A stretch of DNA of 64,000 bases from Bacteroidota bacterium (GTDB taxonomy: Bacteria > Bacteroidota > Bacteroidia > Chitinophagales > Chitinophagaceae): positions 496,001 through 560,000 of the forward strand of contig JADJQP010000001.1 of assembly GCA_016712665.1 (NCBI GenBank). The letters are read 5' to 3'. Position numbers and translations under genes: made by a program. The notes below the pieces were generated by a model. The model saw only the letters and a program-made list of their open reading frames with translations, was not told where the DNA came from and searched no databases. Each line of letters begins with the position of its first letter. The first letter of the stretch is position 1. This document shows, piece by piece, positions 25,489 through 33,285 of this stretch.

Positions 25489-26175
25489 ATGACAAGCAAT
25501 AGAAATAGCAGGTATCCAATTTATTTACCTGAGAATTTACAATTAGAAGAAATAATCAGGGCTAATCCTCCTAGTTTTAAGAGAATGCCCAAAAGGTATA
25601 CAAACTATAGGGATGCACTAGCATACATACTTCACCTAATAAGTGCAATTCCTCATGGCAAGAAGGATTTTGACTTTGATAAAGAAAATGGGTTTACACC
25701 TATAAATAAAGAAACATTAAGTAAAAGAATACATGAGTATAAAGGTTACATTAATTACTTAAAAAGTCAGAATATCATAGAAGAAGGAACATCATATCAA
25801 GTGGGTAAAAAATCAAGGGGTTTGAAATTTACACCTCTATACAGAACAAAAATTGTGGCAAATTCAATTACAACACCTACTCTTATAAAAAGTATATTGG
25901 ATAAGGGTAGGAATCACAGAGATGAGGAAGCTGAAAAAAAATTAGATTTCTTCAGGGAGTTTTTTAATCCTAGATTGACTATAGATGAGGAAAGAGCAAT
26001 TGATTTATTAGAGGAAGACAAAGCTAATACAAGAAGAAAAGTCATCAAAAAAAGACAAGGTATAGAATTCTCAGATGCAGAACTTCAGAATTTACCTTCT
26101 TTGGAAGATGTCATTTTGATGGCTTTTAATTCAAAGTATATAGCAGTAGATAAAATAAGTACTGCTAAGCTATGA
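25489..26175 (+). CDS. Polymerase-motif replication protein, N-terminal part
   Basis: 228 codons from ATG ('MTSNRNSRYPIYLPENLQLE'). It is basic and helical, with 'INKETLSKRIHEYKGYINYL' resembling a DNA-binding or initiator segment. The frame ends at 'DKISTAKL' before a TGA. The +1 frame continues directly with 'SYDGYPKIDSTSGRLHSPLV', so the gene most likely continues to 26953 and the break is a one-base error (extra A or C at about 26167-26170). No recognised domain in this part. Confidence 0.6.
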   Translation: MTSNRNSRYPIYLPENLQLEEIIRANPPSFKRMPKRYTNYRDALAYILHLISAIPHGKKDFDFDKENGFTPINKETLSKRIHEYKGYINYLKSQNIIEEGTSYQVGKKSRGLKFTPLYRTKIVANSITTPTLIKSILDKGRNHRDEEAEKKLDFFREFFNPRLTIDEERAIDLLEEDKANTRRKVIKKRQGIEFSDAELQNLPSLEDVILMAFNSKYIAVDKISTAKL

Positions 26176-26953
26176 TGGCTATCCTAAAATTGACAGCACT
26201 TCAGGTAGGTTGCACTCTCCACTTGTGGTTTTGTGGAAACAACTGAGAAAGCTTCTGAGATATGATGGAAGTAAACTGGCAAATATAGATATAGTTAATT
26301 CACAGCCATTTCTTTCAATTATCCTATTGGATAGTGATATTTTTGACAAATTGAATATCAAAGGACTTTTATCTAAATATAATCCTGAGTTTAAATTCAG
26401 TGGTAATATTAGTATGATTGAAAATATGATAAAGGTTAACAGTTTAAAAGATGATGTAGTTGCATATAAAAAGTCTGTAACTGAAGGAAAGTATTATGAG
26501 TACTTTGCTGAAATCCTAATTCAAAAGAATTTGATCCCTAGTGAAATTATGGATATTGAGAATGATTTAAAGAGGGCAGAGGAAATTAGAGGTTTTGCTA
26601 AAACAGCTACATTTAGAGCACTATTTGAAAAAGTACAAGCTAAGAGATGGTGTGCCTATGTGAGAGCTTTTTCAGATTGCTTTCCTAATGTGTATGCTAT
26701 TTTTCAATTTGTAAAAAGGGGAAATAACCATAAAGCTTTAGCATGTATGCTTCAAAGATTTGAGTCAAACCTGGTTCTGCATAATGTGTGTCTTGACATT
26801 CATGAAAATTATCCTCAAATTCCTCTATGGACAATACATGATTCTATTGCTACAACTGTAAACAACAGTCATATTGTAAAAGAATATTTCATACAACATT
26901 TGAGAGATATTATGGGGATTGAACCTCAAGTACTTTGTGAAATTTGGGAATAG
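26171..26953 (+). CDS. Polymerase-motif replication protein, C-terminal palm-like part
   Basis: It shows the three landmarks of a family A (Pol I/T7-type) palm and fingers in order. Motif A-like is 'LANIDIVNSQPFL' (Asp at about 26288). Motif B-like is 'RGFAKTATFRALFEK' (compare R..AKT..F in Pol I fingers). Motif C is 'LWTIHDSIATT', whose His-Asp-Ser also occurs in T7 RNA polymerase. No 3'-5' exonuclease domain is visible, and the joined protein would be only about 488 residues. It probably replicates or primes the excised element. The family assignment is inferred from motifs. A strong terminator follows. Confidence 0.6.
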   Translation, partial: YDGYPKIDSTSGRLHSPLVVLWKQLRKLLRYDGSKLANIDIVNSQPFLSIILLDSDIFDKLNIKGLLSKYNPEFKFSGNISMIENMIKVNSLKDDVVAYKKSVTEGKYYEYFAEILIQKNLIPSEIMDIENDLKRAEEIRGFAKTATFRALFEKVQAKRWCAYVRAFSDCFPNVYAIFQFVKRGNNHKALACMLQRFESNLVLHNVCLDIHENYPQIPLWTIHDSIATTVNNSHIVKEYFIQHLRDIMGIEPQVLCEIWE

Positions 26954-26968
26954 AAAAATTGAAGTAAT

Positions 26969-27000
26969 AAATAGGGGTTTCGTGCCCCTATTTATTTTTA
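26969..27000. terminator. Bidirectional terminator between convergent genes
   Basis: AAATAGGGG and CCCCTATTT form a perfect 9-bp stem with a seven-base loop and ATTTTTA after it. It ends the polymerase-motif gene on the plus strand; the convergent integrase gene ends at 27002. Confidence 0.8.
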
Positions 27001-27001
27001 C

Positions 27002-28216
27002 CTATTTCAACAAACTTCCAATGACTTTATCATTCATTTCATCAATGATGTCATTATTGTAATTGTCAAGATAAATACCAGTTACAGCATTGCCATACTC
27101 ATGACCCAAGGCTTCAGCAATTATATCTTTTGAGTAACCTAAACATTTTGCAACATTAGCCCAAGTATACCTTTCATAATAAGTAGTTATCTTGTCTTTA
27201 CTTTTAACCATCAAACCAATTTTACTCAAATACTTATTTGCCATTTTAACTACTTGTAAAGACTGCTTTTTAATTGCAACAGCTTCTTTACTTGTAATGT
27301 CAGGTAATAAATAATCTTCTGCTGAAATAGCATCTAAGTCACAGTAATATTCAAGTAAGGTTTTGGCAAAGGGGTGTAACTTGATAGTGTAAACTTTCCC
27401 TGTTTTTCTTCTTTTAAAATAGAGATTCCCATTCTTATAATTCTTTCCTGTGAGTAAAAGCATATCTATAAAGGAAATACCTCTGAGACTAAACGAAAGC
27501 AGAAAATAGGTTCTGTAATGCCATTCATTTGATTTACAAACCAGTTTAAGATGGTAAATGTCCTTTAAGGTCTGAATGTCAAGAGTCTTGTTTAATGTCT
27601 TTTCAGTTTTCAGTTTGTATTTCTTAAATGGATAGAATTTTTCTTCAACTAAGTCAGATTTAATGGCTTGGTTATAAATGGCTCTTATTTGTCTCATATA
27701 AGAGGCAATAGCATTTATTTTCATACCCTCCTGTGACATACACTGTTCAACCTTTTTTAGAAAGGTATAGTCCATTGCTTCAAAATGAATTTCATGAAGA
27801 CAATAGGAGGTGATTTTATTTATAGCTGTTTGATAAGCTATGGCACTACCTATCTTTCCACTTTTTGTATAATTTTCTACTACTTGCTTACCAAATTCAT
27901 TAAAGGTGACTTTTTCAGCTTTTTTTGTGGTTCCTGCTACTTCTGACAGAGAGTACACCTTATCTGACTTCTCTAAAAGCAGAATTCTTTCCTGCATTTT
28001 GAGGTTCTGTGTGGCAATTTTACTGTTTAGTAGTTTAAAATGAGGATGTGTATTCTTTACTTTTTGGCTTTGAGCATCCCAAAATACTTCTAAAATGGAT
28101 ACTCCAAGAGATACTTCAGTATACTTAGAGTTTTTAAAGATTCTGAGTCTTAATGAGTATGTACCATCTTGTTTTTGTCTTCTTTTGTCTAAAATTAATT
28201 TAGTTGTAAATGACAT
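27002..28216 (-). CDS. Tyrosine recombinase (site-specific integrase)
   Basis: 404 residues with the Bacteroidota layout: arm-binding N-terminus ('LDKRRQKQDGTYSLRLRIFK'), SAM-like core-binding domain (about 105-200) and catalytic domain. Catalytic features are Arg in 'LSFSLRGISFIDMLLL', Lys in 'FKRRKTGKVYTIKL', Arg in 'YYERYTWANVAK' (the usual first His is replaced), His in 'EALGHEYGN', and a nucleophile Tyr in 'TGIYLDNYN'. It lies 156 bp from the right-hand tRNA-Asn copy, as expected for the enzyme that inserted the element there and can excise it. Confidence 0.95.
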   Translation of the reverse strand: MSFTTKLILDKRRQKQDGTYSLRLRIFKNSKYTEVSLGVSILEVFWDAQSQKVKNTHPHFKLLNSKIATQNLKMQERILLLEKSDKVYSLSEVAGTTKKAEKVTFNEFGKQVVENYTKSGKIGSAIAYQTAINKITSYCLHEIHFEAMDYTFLKKVEQCMSQEGMKINAIASYMRQIRAIYNQAIKSDLVEEKFYPFKKYKLKTEKTLNKTLDIQTLKDIYHLKLVCKSNEWHYRTYFLLSFSLRGISFIDMLLLTGKNYKNGNLYFKRRKTGKVYTIKLHPFAKTLLEYYCDLDAISAEDYLLPDITSKEAVAIKKQSLQVVKMANKYLSKIGLMVKSKDKITTYYERYTWANVAKCLGYSKDIIAEALGHEYGNAVTGIYLDNYNNDIIDEMNDKVIGSLLK

Positions 28217-28331
28217 TGCTTACTGTGGGGGATTTGTAAGCAGAACTACATGTTATCAATGTACAAGTTATGTACAAGTCTAGGTTCAAAATAAGTGCTA
28301 TTTTGACCAAAACTACTGAATACCTATAAAA

Positions 28332-28366
28332 ACAAAAAACCCCTAAAACATTGTGTTTTAGGAGTT
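28332..28366 (-). terminator. Element-side terminator 3' of the right tRNA-Asn
   Basis: On the minus strand CTCCTAAAACA and TGTTTTAGGGG pair with a short loop and are followed by TTTTTTG. It would end transcription of the right-hand tRNA before the integrase gene. Confidence 0.7.
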
Positions 28367-28370
28367 TCTC

Positions 28371-28447
28371 TGCTCTCCCTTCTGGACTTGAACCAGAGAC
28401 CCTCTGATTAACAGTCAGATGCTCTAACCAACTGAGCTAAGGAAGAG
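28371..28447. repeat. Right attachment-site repeat (77 bp)
   Basis: Identical to 5419-5495. It includes a complete tRNA-Asn gene plus two flanking bases on one side and one on the other. Confidence 0.9.
28373..28446 (-). tRNA. tRNA-Asn (GTT), right copy, probably the expressed one
   Basis: Same 74-nt sequence as the copy at 5421, GTT anticodon, no encoded CCA. Its upstream side (28447 onward) is host DNA with a TAnnTTTG box about 15 bp away, and its 3' side carries an element-encoded terminator. The element therefore keeps the host tRNA functional after integration. Confidence 0.95.
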
Positions 28448-28460
28448 TGTAATTGGGGTG

Positions 28461-28468
28461 CAAAAATA
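28461..28468 (-). promoter_or_regulatory. -7 box of the tRNA-Asn promoter
   Basis: TATTTTTG on the minus strand matches TAnnTTTG and lies 15 bp before the tRNA 5' end. Confidence 0.55.
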
Positions 28469-28581
28469 GGGAAAAAATGATATTTACCAATATTTATTAT
28501 TGAAAATATCTAAATTTTCTAAATTGTGCCATACCAACAATGGAATCTGTTTGTTCGTCTAATTCATCGTAACTTGCGTAA

Positions 28582-29058
28582 ATGAATACAGTAGGTAAAT
28601 GCCCATTAATGCAACGAATTCCTTATAAATTGAGAGCTTTATGGCTGATTTTTGGGTTAATGCTATTATTTCCCTCTTTGAAGCCAATGGCGCAACCTAC
28701 CTTTATTGGACTAAACAGTATGGGGGGAGAAGGGTTTGGTACCATTTTTAAAACAGATATCACCGGCAATAGTTATCAGGTACTTTCTACTTTAACGCCG
28801 AATAACCCCGGAATAGGTAGTATGTATGGTCAATTGTGCGAAGCTACCAACGGAAAAATGTATGGAGTTTGCACCAATGGTGGTCCGGCCACGCTCGACG
28901 GGGTGCTGTTTAGTTATGATCCTATTGCTAATACGTATGCTAAACACTATCATTTTGATACGCTAGATGGTAATTGGCCCTATGGTGCGTTGATTCAAGC
29001 TACCAACGGTAAATTGTATGGCACTGCGTCAGGGGTGGTGCAACGGGAAGCGGCGTAA
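28582..29058 (+). CDS. GloVer-repeat T9SS protein, N-terminal part
   Basis: 158 codons with an N-terminal membrane or signal segment ('ALWLIFGLMLLFPSLKPMAQ') and the first repeats of a TIGR03803-like (GloVer) propeller: 'GTIFKTDITGN', 'KLYGTASGV'. The frame breaks at CAGGGGTGG near 29031-29038. One more G gives 'SGGGATGSGVIFEFD' and enters the 29037-31115 frame, so both parts form one gene of about 845 residues. Exported and surface-sorted by T9SS. Confidence 0.7.
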   Translation: MNTVGKCPLMQRIPYKLRALWLIFGLMLLFPSLKPMAQPTFIGLNSMGGEGFGTIFKTDITGNSYQVLSTLTPNNPGIGSMYGQLCEATNGKMYGVCTNGGPATLDGVLFSYDPIANTYAKHYHFDTLDGNWPYGALIQATNGKLYGTASGVVQREAA

Positions 29059-31115
29059 TTTTTGAATTTGATATTGCAAATAATACGTATACCAAGAAGA
29101 TCGATTTTAATGGGATTACCGGACGCATCCCTATCGGAGGCCTTATGCAGGCACCCAATGGAAAATTATATGGGCTTACAAGTGAAGGAGGCCTGTTTAA
29201 TAATGGAGTCCTTTATGAATACGATTATGTCACCAACACGCTGACCTCTAAAAAAGATCTTTCCGTTTCAACAGGTTATACCCCATACGGAGCCTTGGTG
29301 ACAGCCTCCAACGGAAAGCTATATGCACTCACGGTCGCTGGAGGACTAAATGGTTACGGCACCATTATCGAATACAATTACGGCAATAATACCCTCAGTA
29401 ATGTACATGACTTTGATGGGATCAACGGTAGTTTTCCCTTTGGGTCATTGACACTTGCCAATAACGGCTTATTGTACGGCATGACACAAAATGGCGGCAT
29501 AAACGGCAAAGGAGTCATTTTTGAATATCACTATTTAACCTATCAGTTTGTAAAAAAAATTGATTTGGATATTGCAAATGGCGAATTTCCGGTGGGCAGT
29601 TTATTAAAGGCAAACAATTCTAAATTATATGGGTTGACTCCAAATGGGGGTGTATATAATAACGGGGTTTTGTTTGAATACAATACCGTAAACAATACGT
29701 ATCTCAAATTGTATGATTTCGAAAATTTTGAAGGAGCCAATCCGAATTATTCCCTTATGCAATCAGCCAACGGAAAACTGTATGGAATGACTGTGCTGGG
29801 AGGTAAGGCCAATCATGGTACCCTTTTCGCATTTGATATCGGTACATCCACGTATACTAAGAAAATTGACCTAGGTGGTATCAATGGTGAGCGCCCAAGT
29901 GGACCCATGCTAAAAGCACAAAACGGTTACTATTACGGAGCATGTTCCTTGCGAGGTGGCTACAATGCGGGAGTCCTTTTTGAATTTGATTATGTAAATA
30001 ATTTGTATACCAAAAAAATGGATTTTAGCTCCTTTAATGGAAGCGATCCGCAAGGGGCTTTGGTAGAAACTAGTGGCGGCGATTTATATGGTACTACATT
30101 CCGTGGGGGCCTTAACAACGATGGGGTCATTTATAAATATAATTACCTCACAAACAGTTATACGAAGTTGTATGATTTTGTGGTAGATTCCGTGGGCGGT
30201 ATCAATGGGCTTCCTTTTTTAAAATCATCGGCCGGTCTTTTATTTGGAATGACAGAGTCTGGCGGTACCAATACGGCCGGTATCATTTACGAGTATGACT
30301 ATGTTCAAAATGTGATTAACAAACGATACGACTTTGAATGTGTAACAGGATGTGGCCCATCAGCTGCAATGATTGAAGCACCCAATGGAATGTTTTATGG
30401 AATCACACAAAATGGAGGCAGTTTTGGAGCAGGCGTTTTATTTGAGTTTAACCCCAGCACCAATGTCTACACTCCGAAGTTTCATTTCGACATAATAAAT
30501 GGAGCTTCACCACGCGGGACACTATTTATTTCACCCAATGGAAAAATATATGGAACCACAGAAGCAGGAGGAATCAATAGTATGGGTACTTTATTTCAAT
30601 ATGATTATGGCAGCAATTCGTTTCAAAAAATACACGATTTTTCAGGAAGTGATGGAATGAAACCAATAGGAAATATCATGCAGGCCTCAGATGGTAAATT
30701 GTACGGAATGACCTATCAAGGAGGTATAGTAGACCGAGGCGTTTTATATAGCTACCAAATTTCCAATAACCAATTTCAAAAAGAGATGGATTTTATGGGA
30801 GGCCTTTTGGGGAGATTTCCGACCGGTAATCTGATTGAGGTGCCCACCCTAGCAAGCGGAATCGCCTATACCGAAAGTACCAAAAGTTTGATTTTTCCGA
30901 ATCCTAGTAAGGGTCATTTTATGATAAAAGATGTTGACCATTTATTTTTCGAGGTGCAACTCATCGACTTGATGGGAAAGGTACTGTATCAAAAAACGAT
31001 TGAACCCAGAGCGATAAAAATTAGTTTGCCTGTATCGATTGCGAATGGCAATTACCTTATTCGCTTACGGAACGATAGAGGGGTACAATATGAGAAAATT
31101 GTATTGCAACGCTAA
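29037..31115 (+). CDS. GloVer-repeat T9SS protein, main part
   Basis: At least eleven repeats of the type 'NGKLYGLTSEGGLFNNGVLY' with spacing of about 45-50 residues, each holding a 'LYGmT..GG..n.GvlfeyD' blade. This is the choice-of-anchor tandem repeat GloVer pattern, expected to form beta-propellers. The C-terminus 'SLIFPNPSKGHFMIKDVDHL' followed by 'IANGNYLIRLRNDRG' is a T9SS sorting domain. Ligand unknown. The open frame listed from 29145 has no proper start; the true start is at 28582. Confidence 0.8.
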   Translation, partial: GATGSGVIFEFDIANNTYTKKIDFNGITGRIPIGGLMQAPNGKLYGLTSEGGLFNNGVLYEYDYVTNTLTSKKDLSVSTGYTPYGALVTASNGKLYALTVAGGLNGYGTIIEYNYGNNTLSNVHDFDGINGSFPFGSLTLANNGLLYGMTQNGGINGKGVIFEYHYLTYQFVKKIDLDIANGEFPVGSLLKANNSKLYGLTPNGGVYNNGVLFEYNTVNNTYLKLYDFENFEGANPNYSLMQSANGKLYGMTVLGGKANHGTLFAFDIGTSTYTKKIDLGGINGERPSGPMLKAQNGYYYGACSLRGGYNAGVLFEFDYVNNLYTKKMDFSSFNGSDPQGALVETSGGDLYGTTFRGGLNNDGVIYKYNYLTNSYTKLYDFVVDSVGGINGLPFLKSSAGLLFGMTESGGTNTAGIIYEYDYVQNVINKRYDFECVTGCGPSAAMIEAPNGMFYGITQNGGSFGAGVLFEFNPSTNVYTPKFHFDIINGASPRGTLFISPNGKIYGTTEAGGINSMGTLFQYDYGSNSFQKIHDFSGSDGMKPIGNIMQASDGKLYGMTYQGGIVDRGVLYSYQISNNQFQKEMDFMGGLLGRFPTGNLIEVPTLASGIAYTESTKSLIFPNPSKGHFMIKDVDHLFFEVQLIDLMGKVLYQKTIEPRAIKISLPVSIANGNYLIRLRNDRGVQYEKIVLQR

Positions 31116-31128
31116 GTGAAGGTCCCTC

Positions 31129-31356
31129 CTATTCTTCATACCGACTCATCTCCCGATCGTAAAAGGTAACTGCCAATTCTACCAGAGCGGTCATTTCATT
31201 TTGTAATTCGGCATCCGACAATTCTTCTACCTCTTCCAGCAATTCCAATTCATCATTTTTTAAATTCACGATAAATCGCGGATATTCAAGATGAAGAATA
31301 AAGATGTCTTCGGGAAAGTCGGTATTGTCGCCTAGTAAAAATTTGGGCATTTCCAT
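31129..31356 (-). CDS. Small acidic conserved protein, 75 aa
   Basis: 'MEMPKFLLGDNTDFPEDIFILHLEYPRFIVNL' (read in parts) followed by an acidic helix 'DELELLEEVEELSDAELQNE'. No signal or membrane segment. The compact, well-formed frame and the 'PRFIVNL' core suggest a small conserved Bacteroidota protein; its function is not known to me. Its 3' end meets the end of the GloVer gene 13 bp away. Confidence 0.6.
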   Translation of the reverse strand: MEMPKFLLGDNTDFPEDIFILHLEYPRFIVNLKNDELELLEEVEELSDAELQNEMTALVELAVTFYDREMSRYEE

Positions 31357-31758
31357 GAGGAATCAGTTTAAGCGTAAATGTATGTTTTTCTTATCGATAA
31401 CAAAGTACAAAACGTTTCTTGAATCAGGAATTATTTGGGAATCATTGTACTTTATTTCTCATAATTGCTACCTGTTGCTACATATAGGCTACATGTTCCA
31501 CTTTTTTCTTGATAAAAAGGGAGTGCACCCGCCTGCTTTAATTATTAATAGATGGTAGTTGGGCAGGAAAAATCAAGGCTTTCGAAAAATAATTAAAAAT
31601 CATCTTGTACTTCGCTCATATTTATTGTTCTAGTTGATTCAGTGATTGCTTGGCAGTTTATTGACGCCATTTTTCTAAATCGTTCTAAATGCAGTGTTAG
31701 TCAACAAAATAAGCAAGTAGATAATGCAGTGATTGCATGACGAAAAAGAAAATAAAAA
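31357..31758. other. Intergenic stretch, no gene seen
   Basis: 402 bp between two minus-strand genes. No coding frame with a plausible start, no RNA gene and no clear repeat was found. Confidence 0.45.
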
Positions 31759-33192
31759 TTATTCTTCTAAGGTTACATAAGGCGCAAGCCCGTGTATGCC
31801 GCCTTCTCTGCCAAATCCACTTTCTTTGTATCCGCCAAACGGAGAAGTGGGGTCAAATTTGTTATAGGTATTGGCCCAAACCACGCCTGCACGCAATTTT
31901 GTAGTCAAGTTAAATATTTTGCTTCCTTTATCGGTCCATACACCGGCACTTAATCCGTAGGGGATATTATTCGCTTTTTCAATCACCTCTTCAATAGTTC
32001 TGAAGGTTTGAATGGTTAGTACCGGTCCAAAAATTTCTTCCTGTACAATTCGATGGCTTTGAGAAGTATGTAAAAACAAAGTCGGCTTGCAGAAATATCC
32101 CGTATCGGGCATTTTGCAATTCGACTGGTACATTTCAGCACCTTCTGCAATGCCAATTTTTAAATACTCATTTATTTTTTGCAATTGCTCTTTGCTGTTG
32201 ATTGCGCCAATGTCTGTATTTTTATCTAATGGATTTCCTACAATGAGGGTTTCCATTCTTCTTTTGAGTTTTTTGATCACCGTATCAGCAATATTTTCTT
32301 GCACAAAAAGTCGTGAACCGGCGCAGCAAACATGTCCTTGATTAAAGAAGATTCCATTTACAATACCCTCTACGGCTTGATCGATAGGCGCATCATCAAA
32401 AATGATATTGGCTGCTTTTCCACCCAACTCCAGCGTGGCTTTTTTTCCGGTACCTGCAATGGCTTTTTGAATAAACTTACCTACCGGAGTACTTCCGGTA
32501 AAGGCAATTTTATTGACAAGCGGATGATTCACCAAAGCCGCACCGGCATCTCCAAATCCTGTTACGATATTTACGACTCCATCCGGCAATCCGCTTTCCT
32601 GAATAATTTCGGCCAGTTTTAATGCGGTAAGCGGTGTGGTTTCGGCCGGTTTTAGTACAACTGTATTTCCGGTAGCCAAGGCCGGCGCTATTTTCCAGGC
32701 TGCCATTAACAAGGGAAAATTCCAGGGAATAATTTGACCTGCTACACCCAGCGCTTTTGGGGTGCGATTGGGAAAGGCATATTCTAATTTGTCGGCCCAA
32801 CCGGCATAGTAAAAGAAATGATTGGCAGCCAATGGAATATCAATATCTCTACTTTCCCGAATTGATTTGCCCCCATCGATGGTTTCTACCACAGCCAGTT
32901 CGCGTGCACCGGGCATCTTACTCCATACCGTATCATAGGCTTTCTTTGCAGCTTTTACGGCGTTGTCCATATCCTTCGCATCAGCCTGTGCCACGCGACT
33001 TATTTTTTTTTCGGTAGCCGGATTGATGGTGTCAAAATATTTTTTAGAATGGGGTTTTACAAATTTCCCATTGATTAATAATTCGTATTGGGATTTTATA
33101 TCAATATGATCTGTACTTTCAGGTGCAGGTGCATACTCCCAAACGGTATTTTTAATTTCGGTATTTTTTGATTTCTGAGTGCTTTTTCGCAT
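31759..33192 (-). CDS. Aldehyde dehydrogenase, internal deletion
   Basis: 477 residues of the NAD(P)-dependent ALDH superfamily, oxidising an aldehyde to its acid. Landmarks: oxyanion Asn in 'IIPWNFPLLMAAWK', 'AFTGSTPVGKFIQ', catalytic Glu in 'LELGGKAANIIF', catalytic Cys in 'FNQGHVCCAGSRLFV', and 'EEIFGPVLTIQTF'. Between 'WSKMPG' and 'ARELAVVETIDGGK' close homologues carry about 17 more residues (a helix starting 'ERGKY'). They are missing here without a frame change, at about 32905-32913. The active-site residues remain. Substrate not predictable. It stands alone. Confidence 0.85.
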   Translation of the reverse strand: MRKSTQKSKNTEIKNTVWEYAPAPESTDHIDIKSQYELLINGKFVKPHSKKYFDTINPATEKKISRVAQADAKDMDNAVKAAKKAYDTVWSKMPGARELAVVETIDGGKSIRESRDIDIPLAANHFFYYAGWADKLEYAFPNRTPKALGVAGQIIPWNFPLLMAAWKIAPALATGNTVVLKPAETTPLTALKLAEIIQESGLPDGVVNIVTGFGDAGAALVNHPLVNKIAFTGSTPVGKFIQKAIAGTGKKATLELGGKAANIIFDDAPIDQAVEGIVNGIFFNQGHVCCAGSRLFVQENIADTVIKKLKRRMETLIVGNPLDKNTDIGAINSKEQLQKINEYLKIGIAEGAEMYQSNCKMPDTGYFCKPTLFLHTSQSHRIVQEEIFGPVLTIQTFRTIEEVIEKANNIPYGLSAGVWTDKGSKIFNLTTKLRAGVVWANTYNKFDPTSPFGGYKESGFGREGGIHGLAPYVTLEE

Positions 33193-33285
33193 ACTGATAA
33201 ATGAGGAAGTAAAAATACTGTTTATTAATTAAGTGAGCGAATGTAAAGAATAGCTTTTTTTAAAGATCGTGCGCCCTTTGATACC

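Larger units (their letters stand above)
5421..28446. mobile_element. Integrated island in tRNA-Asn, defence cargo
   Basis: About 23 kb of AT-rich DNA between two identical tRNA-Asn copies, with a tyrosine recombinase (27002-28216) next to the right-hand copy. It encodes an AAA_24 ATPase, DUF3871, a polymerase-motif protein, a type IIG restriction-modification enzyme, a Roco/DUF2971 pair, a CoiA-like nuclease and a large TPR protein. No structural phage genes, relaxase, TraG/VirD4 or T4SS genes are visible. A phage-satellite-like or otherwise helper-dependent integrative element is the inference. The boundaries are certain from the repeat; the element class is not. Confidence 0.85.
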
